DNA from: Desulfosporosinus sp. OT
GTDB taxonomy: Bacteria; Bacillota; Desulfitobacteriia; Desulfitobacteriales; Desulfitobacteriaceae
Reading direction: 5' to 3'
NCBI RefSeq assembly: GCF_000224515.1
Contig: NZ_AGAF01000116.1
Coordinates: forward strand, 1-48,707
Length of the DNA: 48,707 nt
In this document: positions 8,619 to 17,606 of the stretch, one piece after another
Position numbering within the stretch: the first letter of the stretch is position 1
Layout of the letters: each line of letters opens with the position of its first letter
The notes under the pieces: generated by a model
Told to the model about the DNA's origin: nothing
Databases searched by the model: none
What the model saw: only the letters and a program-made list of their open reading frames with translations
Program-made: the position numbers and the translations under genes

Positions 8619-11162
8619 TTAAAAGTGTTCCAATACGGTTCTGCTGATTATTTCATCCTGTACTTCCTTGCATAGCTCTACGAAGTAAGCGCTGTACCCA
8701 GCAACACGAATGATCAAGTCTCGATACTTATCAGGTTGGACTTGTGCTTTCTTCAAAACTTCATTGTCTACATAGCTGAATTGCATCTGACCGTTGCCAA
8801 GAATAGATGCTGTTCTGAGCAAGTTAATTAGACCATTTTCCCCTTCCGGAGTTTCCAGAATACCGCGTAACAGTTTGAAGTTGTGCACCATGCCGATATT
8901 CATAGACTCGTTACTCAGCTTGCTGACCGATTTAATGATGGCTGTAGGGCCTAATTTATCGGCACCCTGAGTCGGGCTGATTCCGTCTGACAAAGGTGTC
9001 CAAGCCAGCCGTCCGTTGGCTGTCGCCCCAGTAATTTCTCCAATGGGCGTGTTGTTTGATATGGAAAGAGTTCCATGAGTCAAGTGCGAATAGAGCATTT
9101 TAAATGTGTGATGGACCCGTTCTGTCCAAATGATGATATCTGAGGCAATTTCATCAACATAGTCGTCGTCGTTCCCGTATTTCGGTGCATTCATGCAGTC
9201 TGTACGAATCGTTTCATAGCCCTCAAAATTCGCATTTACCGCATCCCCGATCTGCTTCAGCGTATATTTCTTGTCGTCAAAGACCAATTTTTTAATAGCT
9301 GCCATTGAATCAGCATAAGTTCCTAAGCCGGAGAAAATAAGTCCGGGACCACAATTGACAAGAGCGCCTCCATTTGTAACATCCGTCCCCTTTTCCATGC
9401 ACCCTTCTACCAACAGAGACATGAGGGGTTTGGGAACCAGGTCTCGATGCACCCGCTGACTGACTATAGTTCCGATTGCCGACAGACGGATAATATGTTC
9501 AATTTGTTGTTTGCAGGCAGCGTCAAATTCTTCATAGGTCTTGATATTGTCAATATCTCCCGTGTCAAGGCCTTCCATGGTGCCACGCCATTTCATCCTG
9601 CCGCGATTTAGAACAAATTCTATGGCAATGGGCCATTGAGTATAACCGGTCGACGTCCACTGATAGATTCTGCCGGATTTTTGCGGTTCCACGCAACCCA
9701 TGAGACAATAATCGCGTGCATCTTCAATACCAAAGCCCTTGGCCAGCATCATTTTGATATGACTATCATCAAAGTGACAGGCGGGGAAGCCAAGGCCCGC
9801 TTTTACAACATCGACAATTTTCTTTAGATATTGTTGCGGTGATTTATTATGAATCCGACAAGCCAGGGACGGTTGATACATCTTGGTAAAACGAACGGCA
9901 TCCATGATCAGATCGGTTAGCTCATTGGTTGCATCGCCACCGGTTCTCTTCTGTCCACCAATCGTTAAGTTGATAAATGGTTGATAACCAGCGAAATATT
10001 TCGCTCCAAGTTCACTGGACAGCCACATCACTTCAGAGCATTTAATAATAAAACAGCTCAAAAGCTCAAAGGCTTCCAGTTTGTTCATTCGGCCAGCTTC
10101 TAAGTCAGCCTTGAACATGGGATAAATGTATTGATCCAAGCGTCCAACAGAAATCCCTGTCTGGTTTTCTTCCACCACAAACAAGGACTGCAGTGTCCAA
10201 ATGGACTGGAGTGCTTCATGGAAGGTGCGGGGAGGATTAGCCGGTACATGAGTCAAACAATCGGAAATCCTATAAAGTTCTTTCTGCCGGGTTGCGTCAT
10301 GCTCTCTATCTGCCAGTTCTCTGGCATAATCAGAAAGTCGTTGGGCATAAGCCAAAATGCCGTCACAAGTCTCAATCTCCGCTTTATAAAAATATATCTT
10401 ATCTAGGTCATCCGGATTTTCCATGGACAATTTACTCAGTCTGGCGACGGCTTCCTGTCTTGCACCACTAATGCCTTTTTTAATCAAGATGACATCATAA
10501 CCTGGGCAGGTATCCCCACCGCCATTTACCTGATGATAGGAAAGGTCACTGACAAACGATTCGCCTGAAAATGCCCACACACCAGCTTCTTCATATTGTG
10601 TCTGACAAATTTCATCCACGCTCTTGCCTTCCCAGTACGGGAAGATCTCCTCCCGCAAGATCTGCTTGTCTTCCTCACTGATTTGAAAGGGATCCTGCTG
10701 CCTGGTTGACATCGTGTCCAGTTCGTCTCGAATCCATCTCCAGGCAATATCTGGGGATACAGCACCCGCTCTCGCTTTCCCGCAGGGATGTCCTACAATC
10801 AATTCGTCGTTTTGGATCACCAAAGGAGCTGTTTCACAGGCTTTTTTGAAACATTTGGCCCGGAGAAGTATTTTGGGCAACCCCGTATTTTCTTTGGTTA
10901 CTTGGGTGAAAGCTTTGGCACGGTAGATGCTGACACTTGGTCTAACCTTTAAATAAGCTGCTTTCAGCCGTTCTAAACGCGGTGTAAGCCCCGTGATTTC
11001 CCCTTCATACGCAGGCGAGAGGGTCACATTATTTGTCGCAGGACTGGTAGTGGATAATTCCTTGGAAATCCCCTGAAAGAGCTTCATGACGGCGGCCGTT
11101 TCTTCCGGGGACAAGTGTTTTGTTGCATCCGCAAATTTGGTTGAAAATTCTTTAATATCCAA
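8619..11162 (-). CDS. cutC: Choline trimethylamine-lyase (glycyl radical enzyme)
   Basis: 847 aa. It cleaves choline to trimethylamine and acetaldehyde in the compartment lumen. The thiyl radical Cys490 and Glu492 lie in [19 protein letters not shown], and the glycyl radical is Gly822 in VAGYSAYF, 25 residues from the end as in Desulfovibrio CutC. Choline-site residues are kept with the right spacing: Tyr-x7-Asp in YHQVNGGGD, and two Phe six apart in KYFAGYQPF. This separates it from diol or glycerol dehydratases and pyruvate formate-lyases. The first 35 residues ([18 protein letters not shown]) form an amphipathic extension likely to target the enzyme to the shell. The start is TTG after GAGAGGGAAAGAAAG. 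Confidence 0.97.
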   Translation of the reverse strand: MDIKEFSTKFADATKHLSPEETAAVMKLFQGISKELSTTSPATNNVTLSPAYEGEITGLTPRLERLKAAYLKVRPSVSIYRAKAFTQVTKENTGLPKILLRAKCFKKACETAPLVIQNDELIVGHPCGKARAGAVSPDIAWRWIRDELDTMSTRQQDPFQISEEDKQILREEIFPYWEGKSVDEICQTQYEEAGVWAFSGESFVSDLSYHQVNGGGDTCPGYDVILIKKGISGARQEAVARLSKLSMENPDDLDKIYFYKAEIETCDGILAYAQRLSDYARELADREHDATRQKELYRISDCLTHVPANPPRTFHEALQSIWTLQSLFVVEENQTGISVGRLDQYIYPMFKADLEAGRMNKLEAFELLSCFIIKCSEVMWLSSELGAKYFAGYQPFINLTIGGQKRTGGDATNELTDLIMDAVRFTKMYQPSLACRIHNKSPQQYLKKIVDVVKAGLGFPACHFDDSHIKMMLAKGFGIEDARDYCLMGCVEPQKSGRIYQWTSTGYTQWPIAIEFVLNRGRMKWRGTMEGLDTGDIDNIKTYEEFDAACKQQIEHIIRLSAIGTIVSQRVHRDLVPKPLMSLLVEGCMEKGTDVTNGGALVNCGPGLIFSGLGTYADSMAAIKKLVFDDKKYTLKQIGDAVNANFEGYETIRTDCMNAPKYGNDDDYVDEIASDIIIWTERVHHTFKMLYSHLTHGTLSISNNTPIGEITGATANGRLAWTPLSDGISPTQGADKLGPTAIIKSVSKLSNESMNIGMVHNFKLLRGILETPEGENGLINLLRTASILGNGQMQFSYVDNEVLKKAQVQPDKYRDLIIRVAGYSAYFVELCKEVQDEIISRTVLEHF

Positions 11163-11216
11163 CTTTCTTTCCCTCTCTTGCTAAAAATTCTTTATTACCG
11201 CTTCACCTCAATCGTC

Positions 11217-12716
11217 TCAGTACCACTTAAGTTGCTCAAGCAATTTTTCGAGCAACTCTTTCAAATCAGGTGTACCTTCGAGGGTACTTTGAGTAGCAGA
11301 GCAACGGGTTCCTCTTGCTTCAACGACATCCCCTGTCTGTACGACCCTAGTTATATCCTCCATTTGCCGCACACCATAGCCGACTTTTCGGATATTAATC
11401 AAGTTCATCGGCGTGACATTGTCAGAAGTAAACCCACCTCCTGCTGCACCACAACCCAAGGTTAATGCCGGGAAGAGATTGGTTGTCGCTCCTATGCCTC
11501 CTAATGACGCGGGAGTATTTACTAGCACTCTAGATACTGGTTTTTTCAGGGCAAATTCCCGAATCATATCCTCATTCTTCGAGTGAATGACCAGAGTATG
11601 CCCCCGCCCTTCATTGATAAGCAGTTCTACGCACTTTTCACAGGCATTCATCCAGTCCTTTTCAACGTAAAATGCCAGAACCGGACAAAGCTTTTCTCTG
11701 GAATACGGATTGTTAGGAGACACAAATTTCTGTTCCGAAATCAATACTAACGTATCTTCTGGGACACAAATTCCGCTTTGCCGTGCTAACTCGATAGCCG
11801 ATTTTCCGACGATTTCTGGATTTAAGCCGCCATCAGGACGGAAAAAATACTTACTAAGTTGATCTGATTCCTGTCCTGTCATGAAATAAGCTCCATTTTC
11901 CCTGAGTTCTTGCCTTACTTCATCAGCAATACAATCCTCAGCAACAATCGATTGTTCCGAGGCTGAGACAATTCCGTTATCGAACGTTCTGCTGACAATA
12001 ATATCTGCTACGGCCTTTCTAATGTCAGCTGAACGCTCGATAAAGGCTGGTCCATTACCCGGGCCACCATAAATAGTCGGTTTTCCTGATATATTCGCCG
12101 CCCTGGTCATCTTGGGCACGCCCGTAATCAGAATTAGCGATGTGTCTTTGTGGTTCATCAACGCAACCGTCCCATCTACAGCGAGCGTCTGCAAATATCC
12201 AATGGCACCTCTTGGCAATCCATTTTCCTCTGCCGCCCGTATAAGCAGATCAAGTACCTTGGCGATTGTTTTTTTAGCCTTAGGATGAGGAGAAAAAACA
12301 ATGGCATTACCCGATTTTATGGCAATTAGGGTTTTATATATTGTTGTGGACACAGGGTTGGTTGAGGGAGGCAACGCGACGATCACTCCAACGGGCACCC
12401 CAATATCCATGGTCTTATTTTCTTTGTCTTCACGAATAACACCGACAACTTTCAGGTCCCTGATTTTCTGATAGAGAAAATCACTAGCAAAAACATTTTT
12501 GACAAACTTGTCCTGCCATTTGCCAAATCCCGTTTCCTCATGGGACATAATGGCAAGTTCCTGCGCATATTTATAAGCTGTTTCAGCCATATGTCCAACA
12601 ATTTCATCTAATTTTTCTTGAGGAAAAGCTGCCAGTACCCTTTGCGCCTCGCGGGCGTTTTCCACAAGAATCCGAGCCTCTTGAACGGAGAGCAAATCAT
12701 TGTCAATTCTATGCAT
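11217..12716 (-). CDS. Aldehyde dehydrogenase homologue with Ser in place of the catalytic Cys
   Basis: 499 aa, AdhE-like aldehyde dehydrogenase fold with STNPVSTTIYK in the cofactor site and GCGAAGGGFTSDNVTPMNL near residue 440. The active-site stretch reads TFDNGIVSASEQS, with Ser251 (codon TCA at 11964-11966) where the paralogue at 1-1316 has Cys251 (TGT) and the family has Cys. Two bases differ, so a single read error is unlikely. Thioester chemistry should be lost or much reduced. The last 17 residues, PDLKELLEKLLEQLKWY, are a short amphipathic helix after a linker, the form of an encapsulation peptide. A structural or scaffolding role, or a mixed oligomer with the active copy, is plausible. 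It lies upstream of cutC. Confidence 0.92.
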   Translation of the reverse strand: MHRIDNDLLSVQEARILVENAREAQRVLAAFPQEKLDEIVGHMAETAYKYAQELAIMSHEETGFGKWQDKFVKNVFASDFLYQKIRDLKVVGVIREDKENKTMDIGVPVGVIVALPPSTNPVSTTIYKTLIAIKSGNAIVFSPHPKAKKTIAKVLDLLIRAAEENGLPRGAIGYLQTLAVDGTVALMNHKDTSLILITGVPKMTRAANISGKPTIYGGPGNGPAFIERSADIRKAVADIIVSRTFDNGIVSASEQSIVAEDCIADEVRQELRENGAYFMTGQESDQLSKYFFRPDGGLNPEIVGKSAIELARQSGICVPEDTLVLISEQKFVSPNNPYSREKLCPVLAFYVEKDWMNACEKCVELLINEGRGHTLVIHSKNEDMIREFALKKPVSRVLVNTPASLGGIGATTNLFPALTLGCGAAGGGFTSDNVTPMNLINIRKVGYGVRQMEDITRVVQTGDVVEARGTRCSATQSTLEGTPDLKELLEKLLEQLKWY

Positions 12717-12777
12717 ATCTCATTCACTTCCCCCTTTCCCACTCCCAGAGATTTATAGGTTTCATAGAATGAGTCAT

Positions 12778-13068
12778 TTACCAGTTAATAACGTATTTGG
12801 CGACAATCTTTTCTACGTCCGCATGCGGCCTGGCAATGACATTGGAGCAATAGATCTGGCCTACCTTGCTGGCTTCTTTGATGCCAGCCTCTACAGCCGC
12901 TTTCACCGCTCCCACATCACCACGAACCACAACGGAAATCAAACCGGAAGCCACATTTTCATAACCAACCAACTCCACATCGGCAGCTTTGCACATGGCA
13001 TCGGCAGCTTCCAGCACTGAAACAAGGCCATACGTTTCTATGAACCCTAAGGCACCATTTTTGTCCAC
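12778..13068 (-). CDS. BMC-H shell facet protein
   Basis: About 96 aa single BMC domain ([20 protein letters not shown], then [20 protein letters not shown]) forming hexameric shell tiles. I chose the GTG at 13068, preceded by AAAGGGGATTCCGT, which gives a normal N-terminus; a TTG at 13095 would add nine residues but has only a weak site. The C-terminus ([19 protein letters not shown]) is standard. It is paralogous to the gene just upstream, from which it is separated by about 30 bp. Confidence 0.93.
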   Translation of the reverse strand: MDKNGALGFIETYGLVSVLEAADAMCKAADVELVGYENVASGLISVVVRGDVGAVKAAVEAGIKEASKVGQIYCSNVIARPHADVEKIVAKYVINW

Positions 13069-13098
13069 ACGGAATCCCCTTTCCAAAGCAATCAATGT

Positions 13099-13398
13099 TC
13101 ATTCCGCATCAATGTCATGCCTCGTAACAATCTTGCCTACCCGGCTGATGGGACGCGGCATGACATGGGAAGCTGTCACTTCACCAATGGCTGCTGCAGC
13201 GGCCGCACCGTTTTCTACGGCTGACCTCACTGCTGCCACATCACCTTTAACCATGACCGTAACAAGCCCGGAACCTACATTTTCATACGAAACAAGAACA
13301 ACGTCAGCAGTTTTGCACATGACATCCGCCGCTTGAATTGCCGGAACCATACCTCTTGTTTCAACCAGACCTAAGGCCTCTTCTCCAAAGTATTTCAT
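13099..13398 (-). CDS. BMC-H shell facet protein, first gene of the operon
   Basis: 99 aa single BMC domain (EALGLVETRGMVPAIQAADV, GSGLVTVMVKGDVAAVRSA, ASHVMPRP), a canonical hexamer-forming shell protein of EutM/PduA type. It is the promoter-proximal gene of the microcompartment operon, as expected for the shell protein needed in greatest amount. The start ATG at 13398 is preceded by TGAGGGGTTGTTTCG. The 205 bp upstream must hold the operon promoter. Confidence 0.95.
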   Translation of the reverse strand: MKYFGEEALGLVETRGMVPAIQAADVMCKTADVVLVSYENVGSGLVTVMVKGDVAAVRSAVENGAAAAAAIGEVTASHVMPRPISRVGKIVTRHDIDAE

Positions 13399-13603
13399 CG
13401 AAACAACCCCTCAATAATACAGATTTAAACGACTAAGGATTGTCACTGTCACTTTTACCTTTTTATCAACCGACAACTTATTGCTTCGATATTAACGAAT
13501 GCAGAAACGTTCCTTATTAACAAATTGAAACCATTCGACTCGCAATGACATCCGTATCAATTTCCATTCTATCGTGCAACTTCACAACACTTTGCTTCGC
13601 TAA
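13399..13603. other. Intergenic region upstream of the microcompartment operon
   Basis: This 205 bp stretch holds no gene and must contain the start of transcription for the BMC operon. I see no good sigma-A -35/-10 pair with correct spacing and no sigma-54 GG/GC pair on the minus strand. A short near-repeat, GTGACAGTGACAAT on the minus strand near 13435-13455, could be an activator site. No regulator gene is next to the operon. Confidence 0.4.
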
Positions 13604-14829
13604 TTAACATGAAATAGCGTCAAATTGAGATTTTAGTTTTTCTTTATCCATGCTACAATCCAACTGTTTGATTACTTTCCCTTTATCTAATACGACAACT
13701 GCGGGTACTTCTTCTATTTCATATTTTTCAGCAAGATTCTTTTTTGTTGACATATCGACTTTGCATAATTTATAATCATTACTATTTTCACCAATAATTG
13801 TTTCTAACAAAGTGCTGAATTCTAAGCTTTCATTGACTAAAACATTAAAAAATAGTAATAATATCTTTTTATCACTTTGAAGAACATTTGCATGAAAATC
13901 GTTGAGTTCTTCGATATATCGCTCAGCCGCCACGGCTGCAGTCGCACCATCACCGGCTGCAGACACAACTTGTCTTAAATATTTCACTCGATTGTCACCG
14001 ACTGCATAGATTCCTTCGAGGTTCGTTTCCATACGGTCATTGACAGGGATATATCCGCTCTTGTCCATCTCAATTCCGCTATTGTTTATAAAACGGGTTG
14101 ATGGAATCATACCGACGAAGAAAAATACACCCTGACAGGTGAGTTCGGATGAACTACCTGTTTTTAGATTCTTAATTTTTACCCCTTCCACATTTTCTTC
14201 TCCAAGAACCTCTTCAATCGTTGAGTTCCATATAAACTTCATTTTTTCGTTATTAAATGCTCTTTCAGCACTTACTTTATTACAATCGAGAATTCCCTCA
14301 TCATGTAGGACAATCACAGTCACTTTACGGGCAAACTTAGTGATGTACATGCCTTCTTCAATAGCCTGGTCACCACTTCCAACGACGACAACCTCTTCCC
14401 CTTCAAAGAACTCGGCATCACAGGTGGCACAGTACGCCACGCCACTCCCCCGCAGTGTTTTTTCACCAGGAATATTTAAAATTCTAGGCTCACTGCCACA
14501 AGCCAGAATAACAGCCTTAGCAGTGAACTCCTTGCCTTTTTTTGTTTTAATGAGTTTGTCTTCTTGAGAAAAGTCGACACTGATAACCTCTTCTTTTAAA
14601 AATTCAACGTTAAAACTCTCAGCATGCTTCTGGAAATCCTTCATAAGATCCGGTCCACTGACTTGCCTATAGCCAGGATAATTCACTATTTCCCTCGTCG
14701 TATCCGCTAAACCGCCGATCGTCCCTTTATTAATCACTAAGGTCTTTAACTTAGCCCTACCACCATAAATCGAAGCAGATAGTCCAGCGGGGCACCCCCA
14801 ATAATAATCAAATCATAACTATTAACCAC
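13604..14829 (-). pseudogene. Thioredoxin reductase with C-terminal thioredoxin-fold domain, frameshifted near the N-terminus
   Basis: The intact downstream frame (13604-14737) has FAD/NADPH thioredoxin reductase features: redox CATC in GSGVAYCATCDAEFF, VVVVGSGDQAIEE for NADPH, and GIYAVGDNR near the end of the reductase part. The FAD-binding start is in another frame: GTG at 14829 (after AAAGGGGATG) gives VVNSYDLIIIGGAP, and shifting by one base gives AGLSASIYGGRAKLKTLVI joined to INKGTIGG. One base is missing at about 14788-14793, next to a run of four G, so it could be a read error or real decay. After residue 290 is an extra thioredoxin-like domain (KKILLLFF, EVPAVVVLDKG) that lacks a CXXC pair. 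It partners the thioredoxin just upstream. Confidence 0.88.
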
Positions 14830-14855
14830 GTCTTCTACATCCCCTTTAAATTTGA

Positions 14856-15182
14856 TTACACGCCCAAGACTTCTGCAATTTTTTCTTCAATGCTTTCCTC
14901 TTCAACTTTACCAGCGACTTTTCCCCGATACTCGCCTTCACGAAAAAAGAGGACCTGAGGAACACCTTTTAATGAAAACCGTTGGAATAAAGTCTTGTCT
15001 TCTTCAACATCAACATAATAGAACCCAAATTTACCTTCATATTGAGGTTTCATTTCTTCTAACATGGGAACGATTTCTTTACATACATGACAGTCTTTTC
15101 TCGAAAAGATCACCAAAGAGGGTTCACAATTATCATAGATAATTTCTTCGAACCGGTTTGAGTTTAATTGTTCCAAGGACAT
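14856..15182 (-). CDS. Thioredoxin-like protein
   Basis: 108 aa thioredoxin fold. The active site is CHVC in FSRKDCHVCKEIVP, not the common CGPC, and resembles thioredoxins that accompany clostridial reductases. GVPQVLFF supplies the cis-Pro. The ATG at 15182 is set by AGGGAGTGAAGTAT; the GTG at 15191 overlaps that site. It lies 26 bp ahead of the reductase frame, so the two form a dithiol-reducing pair. If the reductase is really broken this thioredoxin would need another reductant. Confidence 0.9.
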   Translation of the reverse strand: MSLEQLNSNRFEEIIYDNCEPSLVIFSRKDCHVCKEIVPMLEEMKPQYEGKFGFYYVDVEEDKTLFQRFSLKGVPQVLFFREGEYRGKVAGKVEEESIEEKIAEVLGV

Positions 15183-15320
15183 ATACTTCACTCCCTAAAA
15201 AAAGATATTGTAATTTTATTAACAATAATCAAAAACAGCTGTTTATCAGTCTTTTAGATAATATGGCAATAATACTAACATCGCTATCTACATTCTCATT
15301 CATTGCTCTAACTTCTATTT

Positions 15321-15357
15321 AAAAAGCAGCTATCAGAGTGCGCTTTCTGATAGCTGC
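15321..15357 (-). terminator. Rho-independent terminator after the phosphodiesterase gene
   Basis: A perfect 12 bp stem (15326-15337 with 15346-15357) with an 8-base loop. On the minus strand it is followed by five T (15321-15325). It lies 15 bp after the stop of the gene ending at 15372 and separates it from the thioredoxin genes. Confidence 0.85.
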
Positions 15358-15371
15358 GCATAAACATTTTG

Positions 15372-17420
15372 TTAAATTTCTTCGGAGAAAATCTGATAAA
15401 TCGGAGCCCCTTCACATTGTGCAGGGTACCGTAAACCGAGTAATACTGAAATTGAAGGTGCCACATCAACTTGTCGGATAGTACGATCAGTTGTAAAGGC
15501 AGATTTAATACCGCTACCTGCAGCTACAAAAATTGGCGAAACGGATGAATCAAAATATCCTTCTGAAGTTGAGATACTATCGCCATGCAATCGATTGTAG
15601 CCTTCTTCAATCGAGAAGAAAATATCACCACATTCTGGTCCATTAGCACCAATTAAGACAGCATCTTTGTTTCTAAGGCAGATGCCGACAACACGTTTAC
15701 CTGTTCGATCATCCCTGTAATTATACAAATCAGAGATTAGTTGTTCTTCTAAATCGTATTGATCTTTTGGATCGACAATCCCATATTTGTCGCGACCCTT
15801 AATATTAAGATAAATATAGTTACTCCGAATCTGAACAGCTCTTGTCTTTTCCCAATCGACTTCCCTTATGGAATTGCCATTTTCATCTTTTTTCATGACC
15901 GTATAGCCCAGATCTTCCATGACCTTGGTATTGAGACCACCATATTCCCCTAAGATAGGAGGTACGTTTTCCCCAACAATAAGACCATGATCACTTACAA
16001 CTAACACAGTCCAACCTTCGTCTAATAAATACAGGAATTCGCCAAGATAATCATCTGTTTGCAGATAGAATTTTTCAATAAACCCTTGGAACGTTTTTTC
16101 ATCGGTATGATCCCATGGTGGCAGAGTCTTTCCTAGATGCCATAATTGATGACCTGCACAATCAATATTATGAAGATGTGAAAATACTACATCATAGCCT
16201 TTTTCTTTGATGCAATAATTCAGGCAATCAGCTTGCCACTTATCGTAAATTGCCCAAGACGGTTCAAAGATTTCATGTACCAATTCATCATCTTCCCCGC
16301 CGATTAAGCTGACAGGTGGAACCTGTCCAACATTATTAACAACATCTTTATAGAGAGATTTTTGATGCCATAATTGGTCATTAGAAATATCCAGAGCATT
16401 GCTGATCCATACTCTAACTTTATTACCGGCTGAATCAAGTTCTAAAATCTTCATAGAACGGCAGGCAGGCTTAGTGACTTCTTTTTTGGTAACATCATCC
16501 ATAATCCCTGTTACCATAATATCTCTTTCTAAGGTAACGATCGGTGCTTCTGCTTTCTTGTTCTTATAAATAGCCACTCGGTCATATTCGCCAGCTTCAT
16601 TTTTGAGAATTAAGGCAGGGCGTCTCATCACACCACCAGAAGTGAGGATCGTGAATTCTTTAGCTCCTTCTGGAGCATTTGCCCAACCTGTAGCCTCTTT
16701 GAGCGGAGAATTTACAATATCATAAGCAACCTTACTACCGATAACTACTTCTGTATCTTCATCATCCATAACGTAGGTACGAATTTCGCCGCCTTCACGA
16801 GCTGTATCGCCCCACCAAAGTTCCATCATTTCATCATCAACTTCATTGTCCAAAGTACCTTCCAGATCGGCAATGATGCAACCAACACCCGCAGGCTTAT
16901 CCACTCGTGGTGCATAACGCACTTCTTTAATATCGGGTGTAGCAACAATGACCTTTTCCCAGTCAAGTTGGGCAACGCCCATATTAACAGAACCTGGTTG
17001 CGTACCATCAACAACACTCAGATTTTCGCTATGAGAGGTTGGGGGCCAAGAACTCCCCGGCCAGTGCCAAACAAGTGTCTTCAGGCCAGCTTCAGAGGTG
17101 ATATTCCAAATTTGTTCTGCAGTGCAGTTACGAGAGTCCATGTTGTAAACAACTGCATCAAGACTTTCCGGCGATTGTCTCCAATAACACGTGATGCCAT
17201 GGGTTCCTGGATAAGCGCCTGTAGCGAGTGTTGTCCAACAAGGTGGTGTGATCGTTGGAATTGCTCCAAGTAGGTGTAAATCTTTTCTAGCAGATCCGCG
17301 TTCGATAAATTTTTGTAAGTTAGGCATTTTCCCTTCAGCCAAGAATTTCTGACTAATTCTGGGGTCCATCCCGTCGACACCTAATACCAATAGCTTCTGG
17401 GTAAGTGCTGTTCTCTTCAT
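15372..17420 (-). CDS. Alkaline-phosphatase superfamily phosphodiesterase/nucleotide pyrophosphatase
   Basis: 682 aa. It should hydrolyse a phosphate mono- or diester using two metal ions. Metal ligands and nucleophile are visible: VLGVDGMDPR near residue 14, the Thr nucleophile in PTITPPCWTTLATG near 58, HLHNIDCAGHQLWH near 420, and VVVSDHGLIVGE near 483. The nucleophile site has Thr rather than the CxPxR of sulfatases, so choline sulfatase is excluded. There is no signal peptide, so it is cytoplasmic. It follows an MFS transporter gene, which suggests import of an organic phosphate. Release of choline from glycerophosphocholine or phosphocholine for the nearby lyase is an attractive but unproven guess. 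The start has GAGGGGATAGAATATT. Confidence 0.85.
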   Translation of the reverse strand: MKRTALTQKLLVLGVDGMDPRISQKFLAEGKMPNLQKFIERGSARKDLHLLGAIPTITPPCWTTLATGAYPGTHGITCYWRQSPESLDAVVYNMDSRNCTAEQIWNITSEAGLKTLVWHWPGSSWPPTSHSENLSVVDGTQPGSVNMGVAQLDWEKVIVATPDIKEVRYAPRVDKPAGVGCIIADLEGTLDNEVDDEMMELWWGDTAREGGEIRTYVMDDEDTEVVIGSKVAYDIVNSPLKEATGWANAPEGAKEFTILTSGGVMRRPALILKNEAGEYDRVAIYKNKKAEAPIVTLERDIMVTGIMDDVTKKEVTKPACRSMKILELDSAGNKVRVWISNALDISNDQLWHQKSLYKDVVNNVGQVPPVSLIGGEDDELVHEIFEPSWAIYDKWQADCLNYCIKEKGYDVVFSHLHNIDCAGHQLWHLGKTLPPWDHTDEKTFQGFIEKFYLQTDDYLGEFLYLLDEGWTVLVVSDHGLIVGENVPPILGEYGGLNTKVMEDLGYTVMKKDENGNSIREVDWEKTRAVQIRSNYIYLNIKGRDKYGIVDPKDQYDLEEQLISDLYNYRDDRTGKRVVGICLRNKDAVLIGANGPECGDIFFSIEEGYNRLHGDSISTSEGYFDSSVSPIFVAAGSGIKSAFTTDRTIRQVDVAPSISVLLGLRYPAQCEGAPIYQIFSEEI

Positions 17421-17515
17421 AATATTCTATCCCCTCTTATCAATTTTGGATTTATAGCGATCTCAATCCTCTGCTTTATCAAGGGTACAAATTTGTCTTT
17501 TTCAAAGACTTAGAT

Positions 17516-17554
17516 CTTAGTGTAAGGGGCATTTGCAATGCCTCTTACACTAAG
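17516..17554. other. Strong hairpin between the MFS and phosphodiesterase genes
   Basis: An 11 bp perfect stem (17516-17526 with 17544-17554), extended inward by a G-rich segment pairing with ATGCCT. There is no clear T run on the minus strand. It may be a partial terminator, attenuator or mRNA-processing site setting different expression of the transporter and the enzyme. Confidence 0.55.
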
Positions 17555-17606
17555 CTAAGCAACATTCCTCGTTGGACTTTAGACACATACAATTATGATA
17601 GGTGTT

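Noticed and set aside
13399-13603. Sigma-54 promoter before the microcompartment operon
   Set aside because: No GG/GC pair with 10 bp spacing is visible on the minus strand.
15372-17420. Choline sulfatase assignment
   Set aside because: The nucleophile stretch has Thr (PTITPPCW) and lacks the sulfatase CxPxR motif.
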